From Brachionus koreanus (lineage: Eukaryota; Rotifera; Eurotatoria; Ploima; Brachionidae): a stretch of DNA of 64,000 bases. The notes beneath the pieces were generated by a model. It saw nothing but the letters and a program-made list of their open reading frames with translations. It searched no databases and was not told where the DNA came from. Positions 35,710 to 46,510 of the stretch are shown piece after piece; positions within the stretch are counted from its first letter, which is position 1, and the number at the start of each line of letters is the position of its first letter. A program made the translations under genes and the position numbers. Where the stretch lies: NCBI GenBank assembly GCA_016987375.1, contig PJRA01000263.1, positions 3,443,279-3,507,278 on the forward strand, written 5' to 3'.

Positions 35710-36303
35710 ATGTTCTTCATTTTACTCATTTTTTTAACACTAAAAATTAATCTATAGATCGTTAGGGATTTTTAGAAATAAAATTTAAATCAAGGTTTCA
35801 AAATTGCTTTTCAAGATGGTTAGAAAAATCCTTCATTTCATTTTTAATATAAATTAGATGTTATGATTTCCATAAGTTTTTTGATTTAATCATTTTTGAC
35901 TTCTCGAAATTAAAATAAAGAAAAGTATTAAAATTTTAAGTAGTAGATTTAATTCAAAAGAGCCAACCGTGTTTCTTTAATTTATAGTCTTAAACATGAT
36001 CTTCAAGGTGGTGTTAATTAAAAAAAGATAAATAAAAGAATAGATAAAATAGGTTCTATTAAGATTCTTTTTTTCAATTTTTATTATTTTTGTTTTTCAA
36101 AAAAAAAATAAAATTAAAAAAAAAATCCAATAATATGAAGCAAGTTTAGAGATGGCCTCAAATTACCCTAAATTTTTGTTTATAACGTTTAACTTTAAAC
36201 GTTATAATCGTTCACTAGGTTCGGTTGCCTCAAAAAGAATAAAGATGAAAAGCAATAATCTCGACATACAATGATTAGACAATTTTTAAAATAACAATAT
36301 AAA
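35710..36303. other. spacer with perfect 13-bp palindrome
   Basis: AT-rich DNA. TTATAACGTTTAA and its exact complement TTAAACGTTATAA lie at 36180-36207 around a 2-bp centre. No gene supported. Confidence 0.55.
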
Positions 36304-37000
36304 TACCATAAACCCTTGTGAGATTGTGCTTGATGAAATGACTTTTGATTCTTAGGTTTTAGTGCACGCATAAGCGATCATCGATCCCATTTTAAAATTG
36401 GCCTCTTTAGGATAAGTGCATTAAAATGCGCTTTTTATGTTATACCATATTCATTTTACCATTGTTTGTCTTTTATTGCTTGGTTTACTAACTTTTTTTG
36501 ATTCGACTGTTTTTTTTTGTCATCAAAGACAGTGTTAGAAAATTTTGAGAAGGGGAAATATCAATCGATGACATTGGCAGGGTACCTGATGAGTGAAATG
36601 AACTTGATATTGATTGTTGTTGAAATGCGGATGTTAAATAAAAAACATTTTGTGTTGTGAAATGACATTCTGGTAATTGTGTTGATGCTATTGGTGACGG
36701 TGTTTTTCAGAAATTTCAAATCAAAGATATCGAAAGGCCATTTAATCAGTGAGATGACTATGGTTAAGAAGACCTTGACAATCTACCATATGACATAAGA
36801 AAAAAATTGGATGAACAAGATTAATCAAGGAACAAAGGGAAAAAAAAACTGAAAATGGTAAAAAAATATCATTCAAAAATTTTAACGATGCGTCAAAACA
36901 TGAAAAGCGCATTTTAATGTACGCATCCCAAAGGGGCCGATTTTAACATAGGATCGAACAAGACCTAAGAATCAAAAGTTATCCCATGCACTACTATTTA
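36304..37000. mobile_element. TIR element (ACCATAAACCC family), about 0.7 kb
   Basis: The left end (36304-36440) and the right end (about 36880-37000) are imperfect inverted copies over about 100 bp. Both contain ACTTTTGATTCTTAGGT, then CATTTTAAAATTGGCC / GTTAAAATCGGCC, then CATTAAAATGCGCTTTT. The first bases of the left end, ACCATAAACCCTTGTGA, match the terminus of the second family member at 46148-46310 (ACCGTAGACCCTTGCGA, reverse strand). No transposase frame was found, so it is non-autonomous and of unassigned superfamily. It lies between the disordered-protein gene and DNTTIP1. Confidence 0.65.
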
Positions 37001-37184
37001 TCTTAAAATATGCAATTTTAATTTTAATCTTAATAATTTGAACGTAAGAATATCGATTTTATAATAAAAAATTATTAATTTAATAGTAAAAATGTCTATA
37101 GTTCTTGAATTTTATAATTTATTCTATCATATTTTAAAAATTTAAATATTTTCTATAAAAAAGAAACTTCCTTTTAACGTAAGA

Positions 37185-38233
37185 ATGATTAACTTGAAAA
37201 ATTACCCACCAAATTTATCGTCAATGTCCAAAAGACAATTTTCAATAATAATGCAACGAGTGAAGTAAAATTTTATCCTAATTTTATTAATTTTTGTCTA
37301 TATATTTTATCAATTTAGATCTGAAAATGTAAATAATTCTGATAAATGTATTCAGATTTTAAAACAAAATGTTCAATTCTTCTTCAATCAGGAGATTAAG
37401 CAGTTAGTTGATAAATATAGAAAAGTAATTTTGATTTTAAATCAAAATATTATAAAAAATTTAATTTCGTTTCCAAGAGCTTTATTGATCCAGCAGTAAA
37501 AAATTTCAACCAAAATAAAAACGATACTCAAATTTCTGAAGATGATGTGTTCATGTTTATTTTAGATTTGATTGAAAATTCAAAAAAAGACATAATTGAT
37601 TCAGATGATCGAAATTCCCAATCTCTATTTTCTAGTATAGAACCGGTTAAACGGAAATTAGATTCAGTTGAGTCGAGCCAAGATTTGACTAGTTTGGATA
37701 TACTTGATGAATCTGTGAGTAAAAAGTCTAAAAGCTTAGATGCTAAAATAAATTTAGACTGTGAAGAAAAAAGAGATAGAAAAGAATATCATTTCAACTC
37801 AGAAACAAAATTTGTTCTTGGAAAAAATGTAAATGATGCTTTTTTACAAATTCAGCAGCAATGTTATGAGGCAAACTCTGACGATTCGAACAACTCAGCC
37901 ATCCAAAATGATTCTATAAATCCAAAAAGTATCTATTCCAGATTTCCAAATTTATTTCGCTATGGAGCTGATCAGCAAGATCGCCAATGGCTAAGCGAAA
38001 ATCAGATTATAAAAAGAAAAAATATAAAATGTAATATTTTGTTGCTTGATGATATTTATGAGTTATTTAACAATTGTTTTAAAATGAATTATGATGATAA
38101 TAAACAAGAGTTGAATGGACTTCAAAGTGAAAGAGACTTGATTCTAAAAAATTTGAAAACATTCATTCTACCTGAGTTTATTTTGAATAAATTTAAAAAA
38201 AATTATACTGTTACGAATTCCAAGTATGTTTAA
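37185..38233 (+). CDS. DNTTIP1: DNTTIP1 (MiDAC histone-deacetylase complex scaffold)
   Basis: Three exons: 37185-37264, 37319-37424 and 37478-38233. The introns are 54 and 53 bp with GT...AG ends, and the joined frame encodes 313 residues (human 329). The N-terminal dimerisation region reads LKQNVQFFFNQEIKQLVDKY...FIDPAVKNF, matching human LQPSINEEIQTVFNKYMKFF. A charged linker with KRKLD and KKSKS follows. The C-terminal domain has ETKFVLGKNVNDAF, FPNLFRYGADQQDRQWLSE (human HPHLFKYAADPQDKHWLAE) and LKTFILPEFILNKF. DNTTIP1 bridges HDAC1/2 and the ELM-SANT protein MIDEAS in the mitotic deacetylase complex; these partners are known from vertebrates. The start at 37185 is the first in-frame Met; the internal Met at codon 15 is also possible. 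Secure identification. Confidence 0.9.
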
Positions 38234-38956
38234 AACCTAATATATTAATCTTAATCGAAAAAAAAGAGAGTTTCAAACTAATTTATAGAACTTGGTTAAG
38301 TTTTAATAAATATTCAAATATCAAATAGCCTCAAGTCTCTCAGCAAGAGTTCATAATCTTCTCATGTAATTTTTTAATGACAGTTTTGCTTCGAGAATTT
38401 TAGTTTTTTGTAAAATTTATCCGTTTGTACTTTTTTTTTCATTTTATTTTTTTGACTGGACCATTTGATCTTTATTTTTGAATTTTTCAAAGTTAATTTA
38501 AATTAAAAAATTTAAATTATTCTGTTGTTAATTTATTTTTTTTTTAATTAATAAAAATAAAAAAATTAAGCTAATTAATTGATTGTTTAAAAAATAGTAG
38601 TACTTTAAAATTGAATGGCGACTAAAATAATTAAAGCTTATCTAAATAATCTTATCTTATCGAATTACACTCAAAATTTGATAAAATATCAGAAATAATT
38701 TTTGTTTTTGAATTTTAAAAACGAAAAAGCACACATTCGAAGATGAAATTTTAAATTGATGTTAAGTACATAACACTTTTTTATTTAATATTTAAACATA
38801 AGCTATATGAATTAATTTAAATTAGATTTATCTTGGTTTTTGATGCATCAAAGAATTTTAATTAAAAATCTTTAGTTATATTATGAGGCAAAAATTAAAA
38901 TAACCGATAAATTAAAAATAAAATATAAAATTTCAAATTTAAAAAAACAAGTAAAA
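38234..38956. other. intergenic, nothing assigned
   Basis: AT-rich 3' region of DNTTIP1. No gene or repeat recognised. Confidence 0.55.
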
Positions 38957-39271
38957 ATGATCAAGTGGTCAAAGTTTTTAATACTATTGTTTTTAAGTGC
39001 GGCATATAAAAACGGTAATTTTTCTTAAAAGTTTTTCTTTTAATTATTTCTATTCAAAGGAGAATGTTTTACATGGATTAGTGAGAACGATGATTTCAAA
39101 AATTTTGCAATTTGTTTAACTCAAGGTTATTCATATCAGTATTGTTTAAGAGTGGTGTATGATAATAGTCAAATCTTGAAAAAAATGCGCTTCAAGCAAA
39201 AAAATAAAATGATATTTAAACCAGAAAAAACAATCGAAAGCTATGGTATTTTAAAAAAAATACTAAAATAA
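38957..39271 (+). CDS. small secreted protein, three Cys, unknown family
   Basis: Two exons, 38957-39014 and 39060-39271. The 45-bp intron (GTAATT...CAAAGG, acceptor at 39059) is in phase 1. The spliced frame is 89 codons plus a stop. The N-terminus MIKWSKFLILLFLSAAY is a textbook signal peptide: basic n-region, hydrophobic core and small residues before the likely cleavage. The mature part of about 70 residues contains three cysteines (GECFTW, AICLT, YQYCLRVV) and a basic C-terminus ending ILKKILK. The CLTQGYSYQYC pattern could be part of a small Cys-stabilised fold. I recognise no family. Support is the signal peptide, the in-frame canonical intron and the sustained frame; there is no homology evidence. 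It could be a peptide hormone, a salivary or cuticular component, or a defence peptide. Confidence 0.5.
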
Positions 39272-40234
39272 GTTAAGCATCATATCAATACTACAAATGT
39301 TAATGAATTATGTTAAAAACATCGTATTATTAAGAAACATTTGCGGTTTATTTTTAATATGCACTAAAAATAGTTTTTCTAAATTTTATAGTGATCAAAT
39401 AAAGATCTAAAAGCAATTTATATTAAGCCTCTTAATAATTCAAATTTGCAATAATAAACGTTTTGTTATTAATTGAAAAACAAATTCTATCTGTTTTAAA
39501 AGATTAATGATGAAAAATGTCATTAATAATGTTATTCTATTAATACAAATAAAATAAAGATTAAATTAAAACTTATTTTAAAACTTTTATTATATTGTTG
39601 AAATTTAAAATAAAGATAAAGTCATAATAGAATTGTGTTAGCTTTAAATTATTTTTTTTGGAATAATCATTTAGCCAAAATAAATTACTTTTTACCCAAT
39701 TGACCAAATGAAGAATTTAAAAAGTTTTTATATAGCTCTTAGATTTGTCTGAGTTAAGCCTTTTGCTGTCCATTACAACAAATGCTAACTAATTATTCGA
39801 CATTAAGAGAAATTCACAATCTTTGCATATAGCATTTATGTTTTTATAAAATTAATTTAAATCTTCTCTTAATTAAATCTTTTTACTTATAAAATTTTTT
39901 TTTAATTATTATTTAATATTTATGAAAAATGAATTTATTAATAATTTTTTAGGTTTGATTAAATAGTCAAAATTTCATGAAGTAAATAAAATTTAAAAAA
40001 AGCTTTAAGTCGGGTTTGATTTAATTGAAAGTATTATTGATGAAAATTGAGAAATTTTTTTAATCAAATAACATATTAGCTAGTGTTCGGCTTTGTTAGT
40101 GTGAGCCAAGAGACAACAAAAAATGTTGCCTGACTGTCTTTAGGGCCATGTGCAAATAATTCTCTTTCTATAAATTCAAAAAATTATTTTTATAAAAGTC
40201 AGTGGAAATCAATGAAGGTGCCAACACTAATACA
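39272..40234. other. intergenic, nothing assigned
   Basis: AT-rich. A GC-richer patch at 40085-40150 includes a small CAACA...TGTTG hairpin. It adjoins the GT31 pseudogene but matches no part of the intact genes that I could identify. Confidence 0.5.
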
Positions 40235-40808
40235 AGTTAAATTCAGATCTCCAATATTTTGTTTTAAATTAATTTTTTCGAAATAAAATTCCATACTTTA
40301 TATATTTGATTAATGCTATGAGGAGAATGGCTAAAAATGATGCGATCAGTTTTTTTTTATGCGTGAAGCATTTCTTGACTAAATTAGAACTTAAAATGAA
40401 AAATGAATTAAAAAAATGTAATTTGCTTTCAAACTTCGAGCAAGAATTCCAGAAATATAATAATCATCAACCGAAAAGAACTTTAAATATTGTGAAGCAT
40501 TATACATTTATTTTAAAAACAAGTCTTATATCGCGTAGCATACTTCTTCTTGCCCATGTTTCACGAAGCGACAATCTTCGCTTAAAGTTTACCGGTGAAG
40601 AATGAACATAAATCAAAAGAAAAACTTCTGAACTTTGATCTATTAGTTTGCAAATTGTGTGCCCAGGATTAATGATATATTCAAAGTTATGAGGATTTAC
40701 AATTTTGTCTTGTAATTCTAATTTATTATATGGTTTTTTAATTTCTGCAATCGGTCTGTATACTTTCTCAGTTAAACAAGCATAGAAATATAAGATTATA
40801 TCAGTCAA
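40235..40808 (-). pseudogene. GT31 glycosyltransferase pseudogene C (internal deletion)
   Basis: Reading on the minus strand from 40808, MTDIILYFYACLTEK then AEIKKPYNKLELQ and FKRRLSLRETWARR match GT31 gene B (59078-60196). The 5' part is nearly identical at DNA level to genes A and B. After RDIRLVF the copy jumps straight to sequence equal to MYNASQYLKFF, losing about 400 bp that include the DxD catalytic site. It then continues, more diverged, through the WVDDYYITG, TSDRTVFGHSPGN and YKLWNF regions with stops and frameshifts to about 40235. The intact-looking 5' half and the decayed 3' half differ strongly in divergence (see findings). Not functional. Confidence 0.85.
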
Positions 40809-40815
40809 AGTTTTC

Positions 40816-40983
40816 TTAAATTAAGTAAATTGATGTAAAGTCAAAGTGAAGTATTTCGTTGTAATCTAATTTTAAAAATTGAGATTTTTTGTCATAAGTT
40901 AATTCATTAATTTTCCAAAGTTTAAAATAAAAATCATCTTTATTTGTTTCAAATATTCTATTTCTCAATTCTAAAATTAAAAT
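40816..40983 (-). other. possible terminal exon, unknown gene
   Basis: A minus-strand frame of about 53 codons follows an acceptor-like TTTTAATTTTAG and ends in a TAA at 40816. It reads LRNRIFETNKDDFYFKLWK, then INELTYDKKSQFLKLDYNE. Its composition is protein-like and it has no stops, but I recognise no family and found no upstream exon. It lies immediately upstream of the GT31 pseudogene and could be debris of another duplicated gene. Confidence 0.25.
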
Positions 40984-41700
40984 GAAAGCTTTTTGAAAAA
41001 GTTTTAATAGAAATTAATTACTAAAAAGATACGAAAATATAAGAATTAGAAATTTTCAAATAGATTTTTTTAATGCCTATTATTTTTTTATTTTTTCAAT
41101 TTTTTTTCTTAATAATTTCAATTTAGAAATTAAATTTATCTTTTATTCTAATACAAGGAGTGGGGACTTCGTCCCCCTCCTTATCAGTTAATACAGTTTG
41201 CACAACGATTTTTGGACCCTTAGAAAAAAAGTTATTTTAATTTAGAATTTTTGTTTTTGTTTTTTGTTCCAAAATTCACAGTGCCGTTTTTTTCTTTATG
41301 CAAAACAGATTTTAATTACATCGAATATAAAATGATTAATAATCATTAAAATTTAACTTGTGAAATTTTTTAGAATTTTTAATTTCTAAAGAAAAAGTCT
41401 TAGTTTTTAAAAAAAAAATAAAAATGAATTTAAAATTTATTATTTTAAAATTTTTCTATTTTATATCAAAACTGACTTTTTTAAGAAACTAAGTTCGTTT
41501 TTGAGTTAAGATACGACCTATCTAATAACCGTATTATTTAAAAGATTTTGATCTAAAGAAAACACAGATTAATTGATGATGCTATTAAATTTAACTGTCT
41601 ATAATTATTTTTAACGATTAAAATTCAAAAAAACGATTATGTCATTTATTTTTAACTTTATTATTTTATATAGCAAGACAATATAAAAATACTCATCATC
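40984..41700. other. intergenic with a strong hairpin
   Basis: AT-rich apart from the GC-rich hairpin at 41155-41182. No gene supported. Confidence 0.5.
41155..41182. repeat. GC-rich hairpin, 12 bp stem, 3-nt loop
   Basis: AAGGAG, a 1-nt bulge, GGGGAC, the loop TTC, GTCCCC and CTCCTT. All 12 stem pairs are Watson-Crick. It is conspicuous in this AT-rich setting. It might be a transposon end, a structured RNA element or a protein-binding site; no second copy was noticed. Confidence 0.6.
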
Positions 41701-41943
41701 TTATAAAATTCTTCGTATCTTATAAATATATCTAAATGTATAAATAATCAAATATTTTTTTTTCTTTGCAATAGACTTTCTTTTAATCAATCTATCCAAA
41801 AAAACAATCAATCGCTTTAATAATAAAAATATCATTAAAAAAGAAGAAGCTGATATCCAAAATTTCGAAGATAAAATACTTTTAAAAAAGTAAAAAAGTA
41901 TTTTTACCGACCTTAAAAACCAATTGATGAATTTCAAAGGCAT
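41701..41943 (-). other. possible small membrane protein (weak)
   Basis: An 80-residue frame with one or two hydrophobic segments (ILFYFFKSI; FWISASSFLMIFLLL) and a basic tail (RLIKRKSIAKKKK). In such AT-rich DNA, hydrophobic and lysine-rich frames arise by chance, and there is no homology or splice support. It is listed only so the interval is described. Confidence 0.2.
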
Positions 41944-43170
41944 ATTTTATACACCTTGTAAATCATTCTGTAAAAAGAGAATATTCTGAAACTTATTTAC
42001 TATAAACGAAATAAAAATTTAGTTTAATTTTTGTTACATTGCTTTAAATTCTTCAACAATTCAAAAATTTTGATTAACTTAGAATTTTAAAATTCGGATT
42101 TTAACGAATAAACTCAATTTGAGAATATGGCTTTTAATTTTATAGCATTTTTCGGAAGTTAAATTTTGCGCTATTAATTTAATTTTTTTCTAAAAATTAA
42201 GAATCCTATAGCACTTTTTTATCAATTATCCATACAATCAATCAATAATTTTTTAAATGATATTTAATGTTTTGGCGCCTTTTTTGAACCAATTTGAAAA
42301 CTTTTAATCAAAAAAGACTGTTGCTATGTTTATTTAATTGTTTAACAGAAATAAACTAACTCCTCCTAACCTCATATACAAATCTTTTAACATGACGAAG
42401 ATTTTTTTCCAGTACAACCATTGTAAAAAAAAAAAAGTATTTTATAAATATAGTTGTGAATAAGTGCATTTATTGAAAATAATAGAAAAAGGTTTAAAGT
42501 TAATTTTCAAAAAAAGAAAATAAAAGCAAGCTTTAAGTTATTGTTTTTTTGGGTTTGATTATATTTGTTAAGTGATACTAAAATTTTAAATCTCAGATCT
42601 AATTTTAGAATTTTTTTCCAACTTAAAATTAATACAATTAATTTTTCACAAATAAAAAAATTTATTTTATTGTAATATTTATTAAATTTTTTTAATTATG
42701 CAACTATTAAAAATGAATAATTATTGATATCTTTTTTTTTTGATTGTTTTATTCAAAAAGAATTGTTTACTAGTATTGCTTTAAATCCGATATGGTCACA
42801 GTGTTTTTTAATACAACCAAAACCATTATTAAAAATAAAGTTTTAGATTCGTGTTTTACTGCCTGATCAAAAATATTAAATCTATTTTTATTAATTATTT
42901 TTTATTATACTTTAGACAGTTAAAATATTTAATTTTTATTAAAAATAAAATATAAAAAATAAAATCTTGAATAATGTTTTTGATTAAAAAACAAAAATTT
43001 TTTCTCCAATCGAAATTAATTTGAAACGTTTTTATTTCAGCTTTAAAAATTTGTTTTTCATTCAAGTTAATGAAAAATTTTATAATGCAATCAATTTTTA
43101 AATTAACTACTTCGGTTTTCGAAATTTCCTATAAAAAAAAAAAGTTAAATCAATTTAAATGAATTAAAAC
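41944..43170. other. intergenic, nothing assigned
   Basis: 1.2 kb of AT-rich DNA downstream of the ACBD5-like gene. No coding or repeat feature recognised. Confidence 0.55.
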
Positions 43171-45220
43171 TTACATAAATAATCGAAATTTTTTCATGAT
43201 AAAAAAAACAAGTCGTATTATAAAAGGCCACAAGATAGATACTGCTACTGTTTTCCAGTCTATATTTCTAAACATGTCTATCAAAAATCCGTAGGAATTT
43301 TCCATATTTCTCCCTCTGTTTTGTTGAGACGTGACAACTGAAAAAGCCGATGAGACTTGCTCATTCATTTGAAGTCCACTCTCATATTTAGAACTCTAAA
43401 TTTAAATTTTGAATTATTTAGTCAAAATTCTATTTTTTTTTTAAAATTAAGCTAAATAAATTATTATCTTAATTAAACAACCTTTTCTTTGCTAATTAAA
43501 ATTTACTTAGATAAAAATTGTATGTCAAATTGAGTTTAAACTTATATTTTATTGCAGTAAATTATTTCAATTAAAAATTCACCTGCAAAGATAAAACAGA
43601 TGATTCCAAATAGCTCAACCTTGTTAAAACATTACTGGTATCTTGCTGAAGACGCAGTAATATGAGAAGTATTTGTCTATTTGTATCTTGCACAAGAAAA
43701 TTCTCATTTCCTTGTCCGCCTCCGCCCATTCCACCTCCAGCTCCATGATTAAGATTTGAACTGTGACTATATCTGTTCTGACCGTATCCAACTGATTGAC
43801 TTGATCCAGGTCTTGAAAATCTATTTTGATTATGGGAACTTTGTGGAAAATTTCCTGGTGGACTATTCATTTCTCCGCCAAATTTATGAATAATCGGAAC
43901 AAATTTTGATTCTGTTCCCGATTCAAAATTTGGATTTTTATTCAAGACATGTTTGACTTCAAGGTCTTGTTTGTTTGAATTATTTAAATTAAGGTTTTCG
44001 TTCGAATTCTCATTATCATTACATTCCTTCCCATTTAATTTATTCATTACTTTATTAAAATTATAATCTCTGGTATTAACTGGTTCTAGATCTGATTTAT
44101 TTTCTTTTTTTTGCTTCTGAATTAGAATTTCCTTCAATTTAAAGAATAAAAAATTCTAATTTTTTTATCCTTACTTGTTTATTGAATGTTTACCTGTTCA
44201 TTAATGTAGTCCGAAGTATCACAATAATCTTCATCATCATCTTCTATATGGAATAAATTTTAATCAATTAAATAAATAAAATGATATTTATGTTAAAGAA
44301 TAGATTTCAAAGTTTTTTTTTTATTTGGATTGAGCAAGAAATTTAAAAATTACCTGAAGTAATTTCATTTGGTTGAAATGCATCCGAAAATCCATTTCCT
44401 TTTTTAACAACATCTTCTATACTACCAACAATTCCATTTGTATTATTCAAATCTTTTTGATTGCTTTTTCTTAAAAAAATTTCTTCATTGTTTATATCAG
44501 GAAATCCATTAGTTGAATCATTTTTGGAAGAACAGTCTGATTTTAATCCATTACAAATTGGCCCATAAAATGTTGAATTTTTTAAAACATAATTTTTGTT
44601 TTCGATTACAGTTTCTTTTTCGTCATTTTCATCATCATCTTGATCGTTTTCATTATTTTCAAAATCACTGGTTTTAATTGTCTGGTTTTTTTCATCAACA
44701 AATTCATAAAATGGTCCGATAATGTTTATCAATTTTTGTACAAATTCATTATGAGGCATGGTTTCAATAATCTTTTTTATTTCATCTATATATCCAAGCA
44801 TAGCTTGCTCTTTGCTCAACTCTCTAACTGAGTACCAAGCATCATATTTAGCCCTTTCAACTACCTTGAATATTCCAGGTCTGGATGTTTTGCATGGACC
44901 AACAGTAGCTTGTTTAAAATAGCCATAAAATTTGAGAAGCATTTCGTTTGATGGTTGAAATGGTCCTAGAAATTAAAATTTATTATAAATTTTTCTAGTT
45001 TTAATAGAATGACAATACCATTTTTAGGTAAACTCTGAATAGTTTCACAAGCTGCTTTGAATTGCTCTTCAAGATTTTTTGGGTACATCTTAGCCGATTT
45101 GATCATTTGATCATTATTATTGTAGCCGTTGCTACAAGAATTGATAGGTTGTTGAATTTTTTTAATTGAAGAATTTTTGAACATAGTTTGGTTGCTTATC
45201 ACAGCTTGGACAGTCGACAT
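43171..45220 (-). CDS. ACBD5: ACBD5/ACBD4-like tail-anchored acyl-CoA-binding protein
   Basis: Five exons on the minus strand, about 540 residues (human ACBD5 is about 534). The acyl-CoA-binding domain spans exons 1-2: FKAACETIQSLPKNG, MLLKFYGYFKQATVGPC, RAKYDAWYSV, MLGYIDEIKKIIETMP. The ligand-contacting Tyr/Lys positions (YxxxK of FYGYFKQAT, K of RAKYDAW, Y of GYIDEM) are kept. Exon 3 (44194-44243, 50 bp) encodes DDDEDYCDTSDYINEQ, corresponding to the acidic FFAT-like motif of ACBD5 (VYCDSMEQF) that binds ER VAP proteins. Exon 4 is Asn/Ser/Gly-rich and ends in a coiled coil (RQILLILLRLQQDTSNVLTR). Exon 5 supplies the C-terminal membrane anchor ILWPFIIRLVFFIMKKF (human IIWPFIAQWLVYLYYQRR). 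Known role: very-long-chain acyl-CoA import and ER-peroxisome tethering. ACBD4 and ACBD5 cannot be separated confidently. Confidence 0.88.
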
Positions 45221-45732
45221 TTTAAATTTAACATATGAGCTTCAAGGATTGATAAGCACAATACAAAAATTGGTTTAAGGCGACAAATAATAAAAAATGT
45301 CTAATTTTGACGATATGTGATTAAATATTGAGAAAAATTCATAGGAACATAATTTGATCTTAGAAAATTGTGAATTCATTCCGAAATTTTAATAAATCTT
45401 TATAATTATAATTTTTATTTAAATATTATAATTTATGTGAATTCTTTTATTTAAATCAAATTTTAAGATAAGCAATAACCAATTCAATTTTTTTAAATCA
45501 AAGAAAAATCACATGATTCTTTTAATATATTAAAAATTTTTATAAATTAATAAACTCAATTAAATTTAAGTTAAATTAGTCATTAAATTCAATTTAAGTT
45601 AATAAATTAATTTTTTTGTTCAATTTTTACTTCCTTTTATGATAAATAAAATATTAGGCAAATAAATAAAATTTGAAAAAAAAATTCTTAACTTTTTGAA
45701 GGATTTACTTTTAATTATTTGTACAATTATTT
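45221..45732. other. promoter-side spacer of the ACBD5-like gene
   Basis: AT-rich; nothing recognised. Confidence 0.5.
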
Positions 45733-46147
45733 TTAATTTTATAACTTTTCTTTTCAATTCTTCTAAAGCATTTATTGAAATTAAATTATATAACTACCGT
45801 AAAGCCTAAAATTCAAAAACTTGAAATTAACGCTGGGTCAAAAACCGAAAATGCGGGCTTGACCGTGCATTAAAAACTGAAAATTATGAATTAAATTAGA
45901 GACGATTGAAAAATTTTTTTAATTATTTTATTTAATTATTTAGTTTTTTTTTAAACCTTATTATTAATTAAACCCGCAGCATAACTCAAATTTACTTAAT
46001 AATTTTCAGTTTTTAATGCGGGGTCCGCATTTTAGGTTTTACAAGCGAATTACAAGTTTTTTGAATTTTAGGGTTTACGGTAGTTATATAATTTAATTTC
46101 AATAAATGTTTTAGAAGAATAGAAAAGAAAAGTGATAAAATTAAAAT
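45733..46147. repeat. long inverted repeat (palindromic element)
   Basis: Arms of about 170 bp (45733-45900 and about 45975-46147) are near-perfect reverse complements around a spacer of about 75 bp. The inner part carries CTACCGTAAAGCCTAAAATTC / GAATTTTAGGGTTTACGGTAG, like the terminus of the TIR family at 36304. The outer 60 bp of each arm (CTTTTCAATTCTTCTAAAGC...) lies beyond that terminus and is also inverted, so flanking DNA was duplicated along with it. No coding content. Confidence 0.75.
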
Positions 46148-46310
46148 TTTATTGAATTTTTACGCCGCGTCAAATCATGAAATCTGCATTTTTATGCATG
46201 CATCCTAAGGGGGCCGATTTAAAATGGGAAGGATGGTCGCTTATGCGTGCACTAAAATCTAAGAATCAAAAGCTATCCCATGCATGATATCGCAAGGGTC
46301 TACGGTATAT
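46148..46310. mobile_element. right end of the ACCGTAGACCC TIR family
   Basis: This sequence (GCATGCATCCTAAGGGGGCC, AATCTAAGAATCAAAAGCTA, CGCAAGGGTCTACGGTA) matches the right half of the element at 36304-37000 and supplies the full terminus missing there. Its own left end may be the palindrome just upstream, making a composite of about 0.55 kb. Confidence 0.6.
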
Positions 46311-46510
46311 AACAAAGGTTATACAAAATATTGATTTGAATTAGATCACATCAAATTAGTGTTAAGTTTGATGGTTTAATCATAGAAGCATAGCAACCAA
46401 GGTTCGAAATACCTTAGCAGTACGAGACTCATGCTAAGTTTTTTTCATTAAAACAAGAAAATTGGTCTCAATGTTACAGTAAACTATGAGTCAGATCAGA
46501 ATTAAAAAAT

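Noticed and set aside
40306..40605. 99-residue plus-strand frame
   Set aside because: Antisense of GT31 pseudogene C; no independent support.
41155..41210. Possible hammerhead ribozyme (CTGATAA next to the GC-rich stem on the minus strand)
   Set aside because: The conserved CTGATGA is not exact and there is no GAAA after the stem, so the catalytic core is absent.
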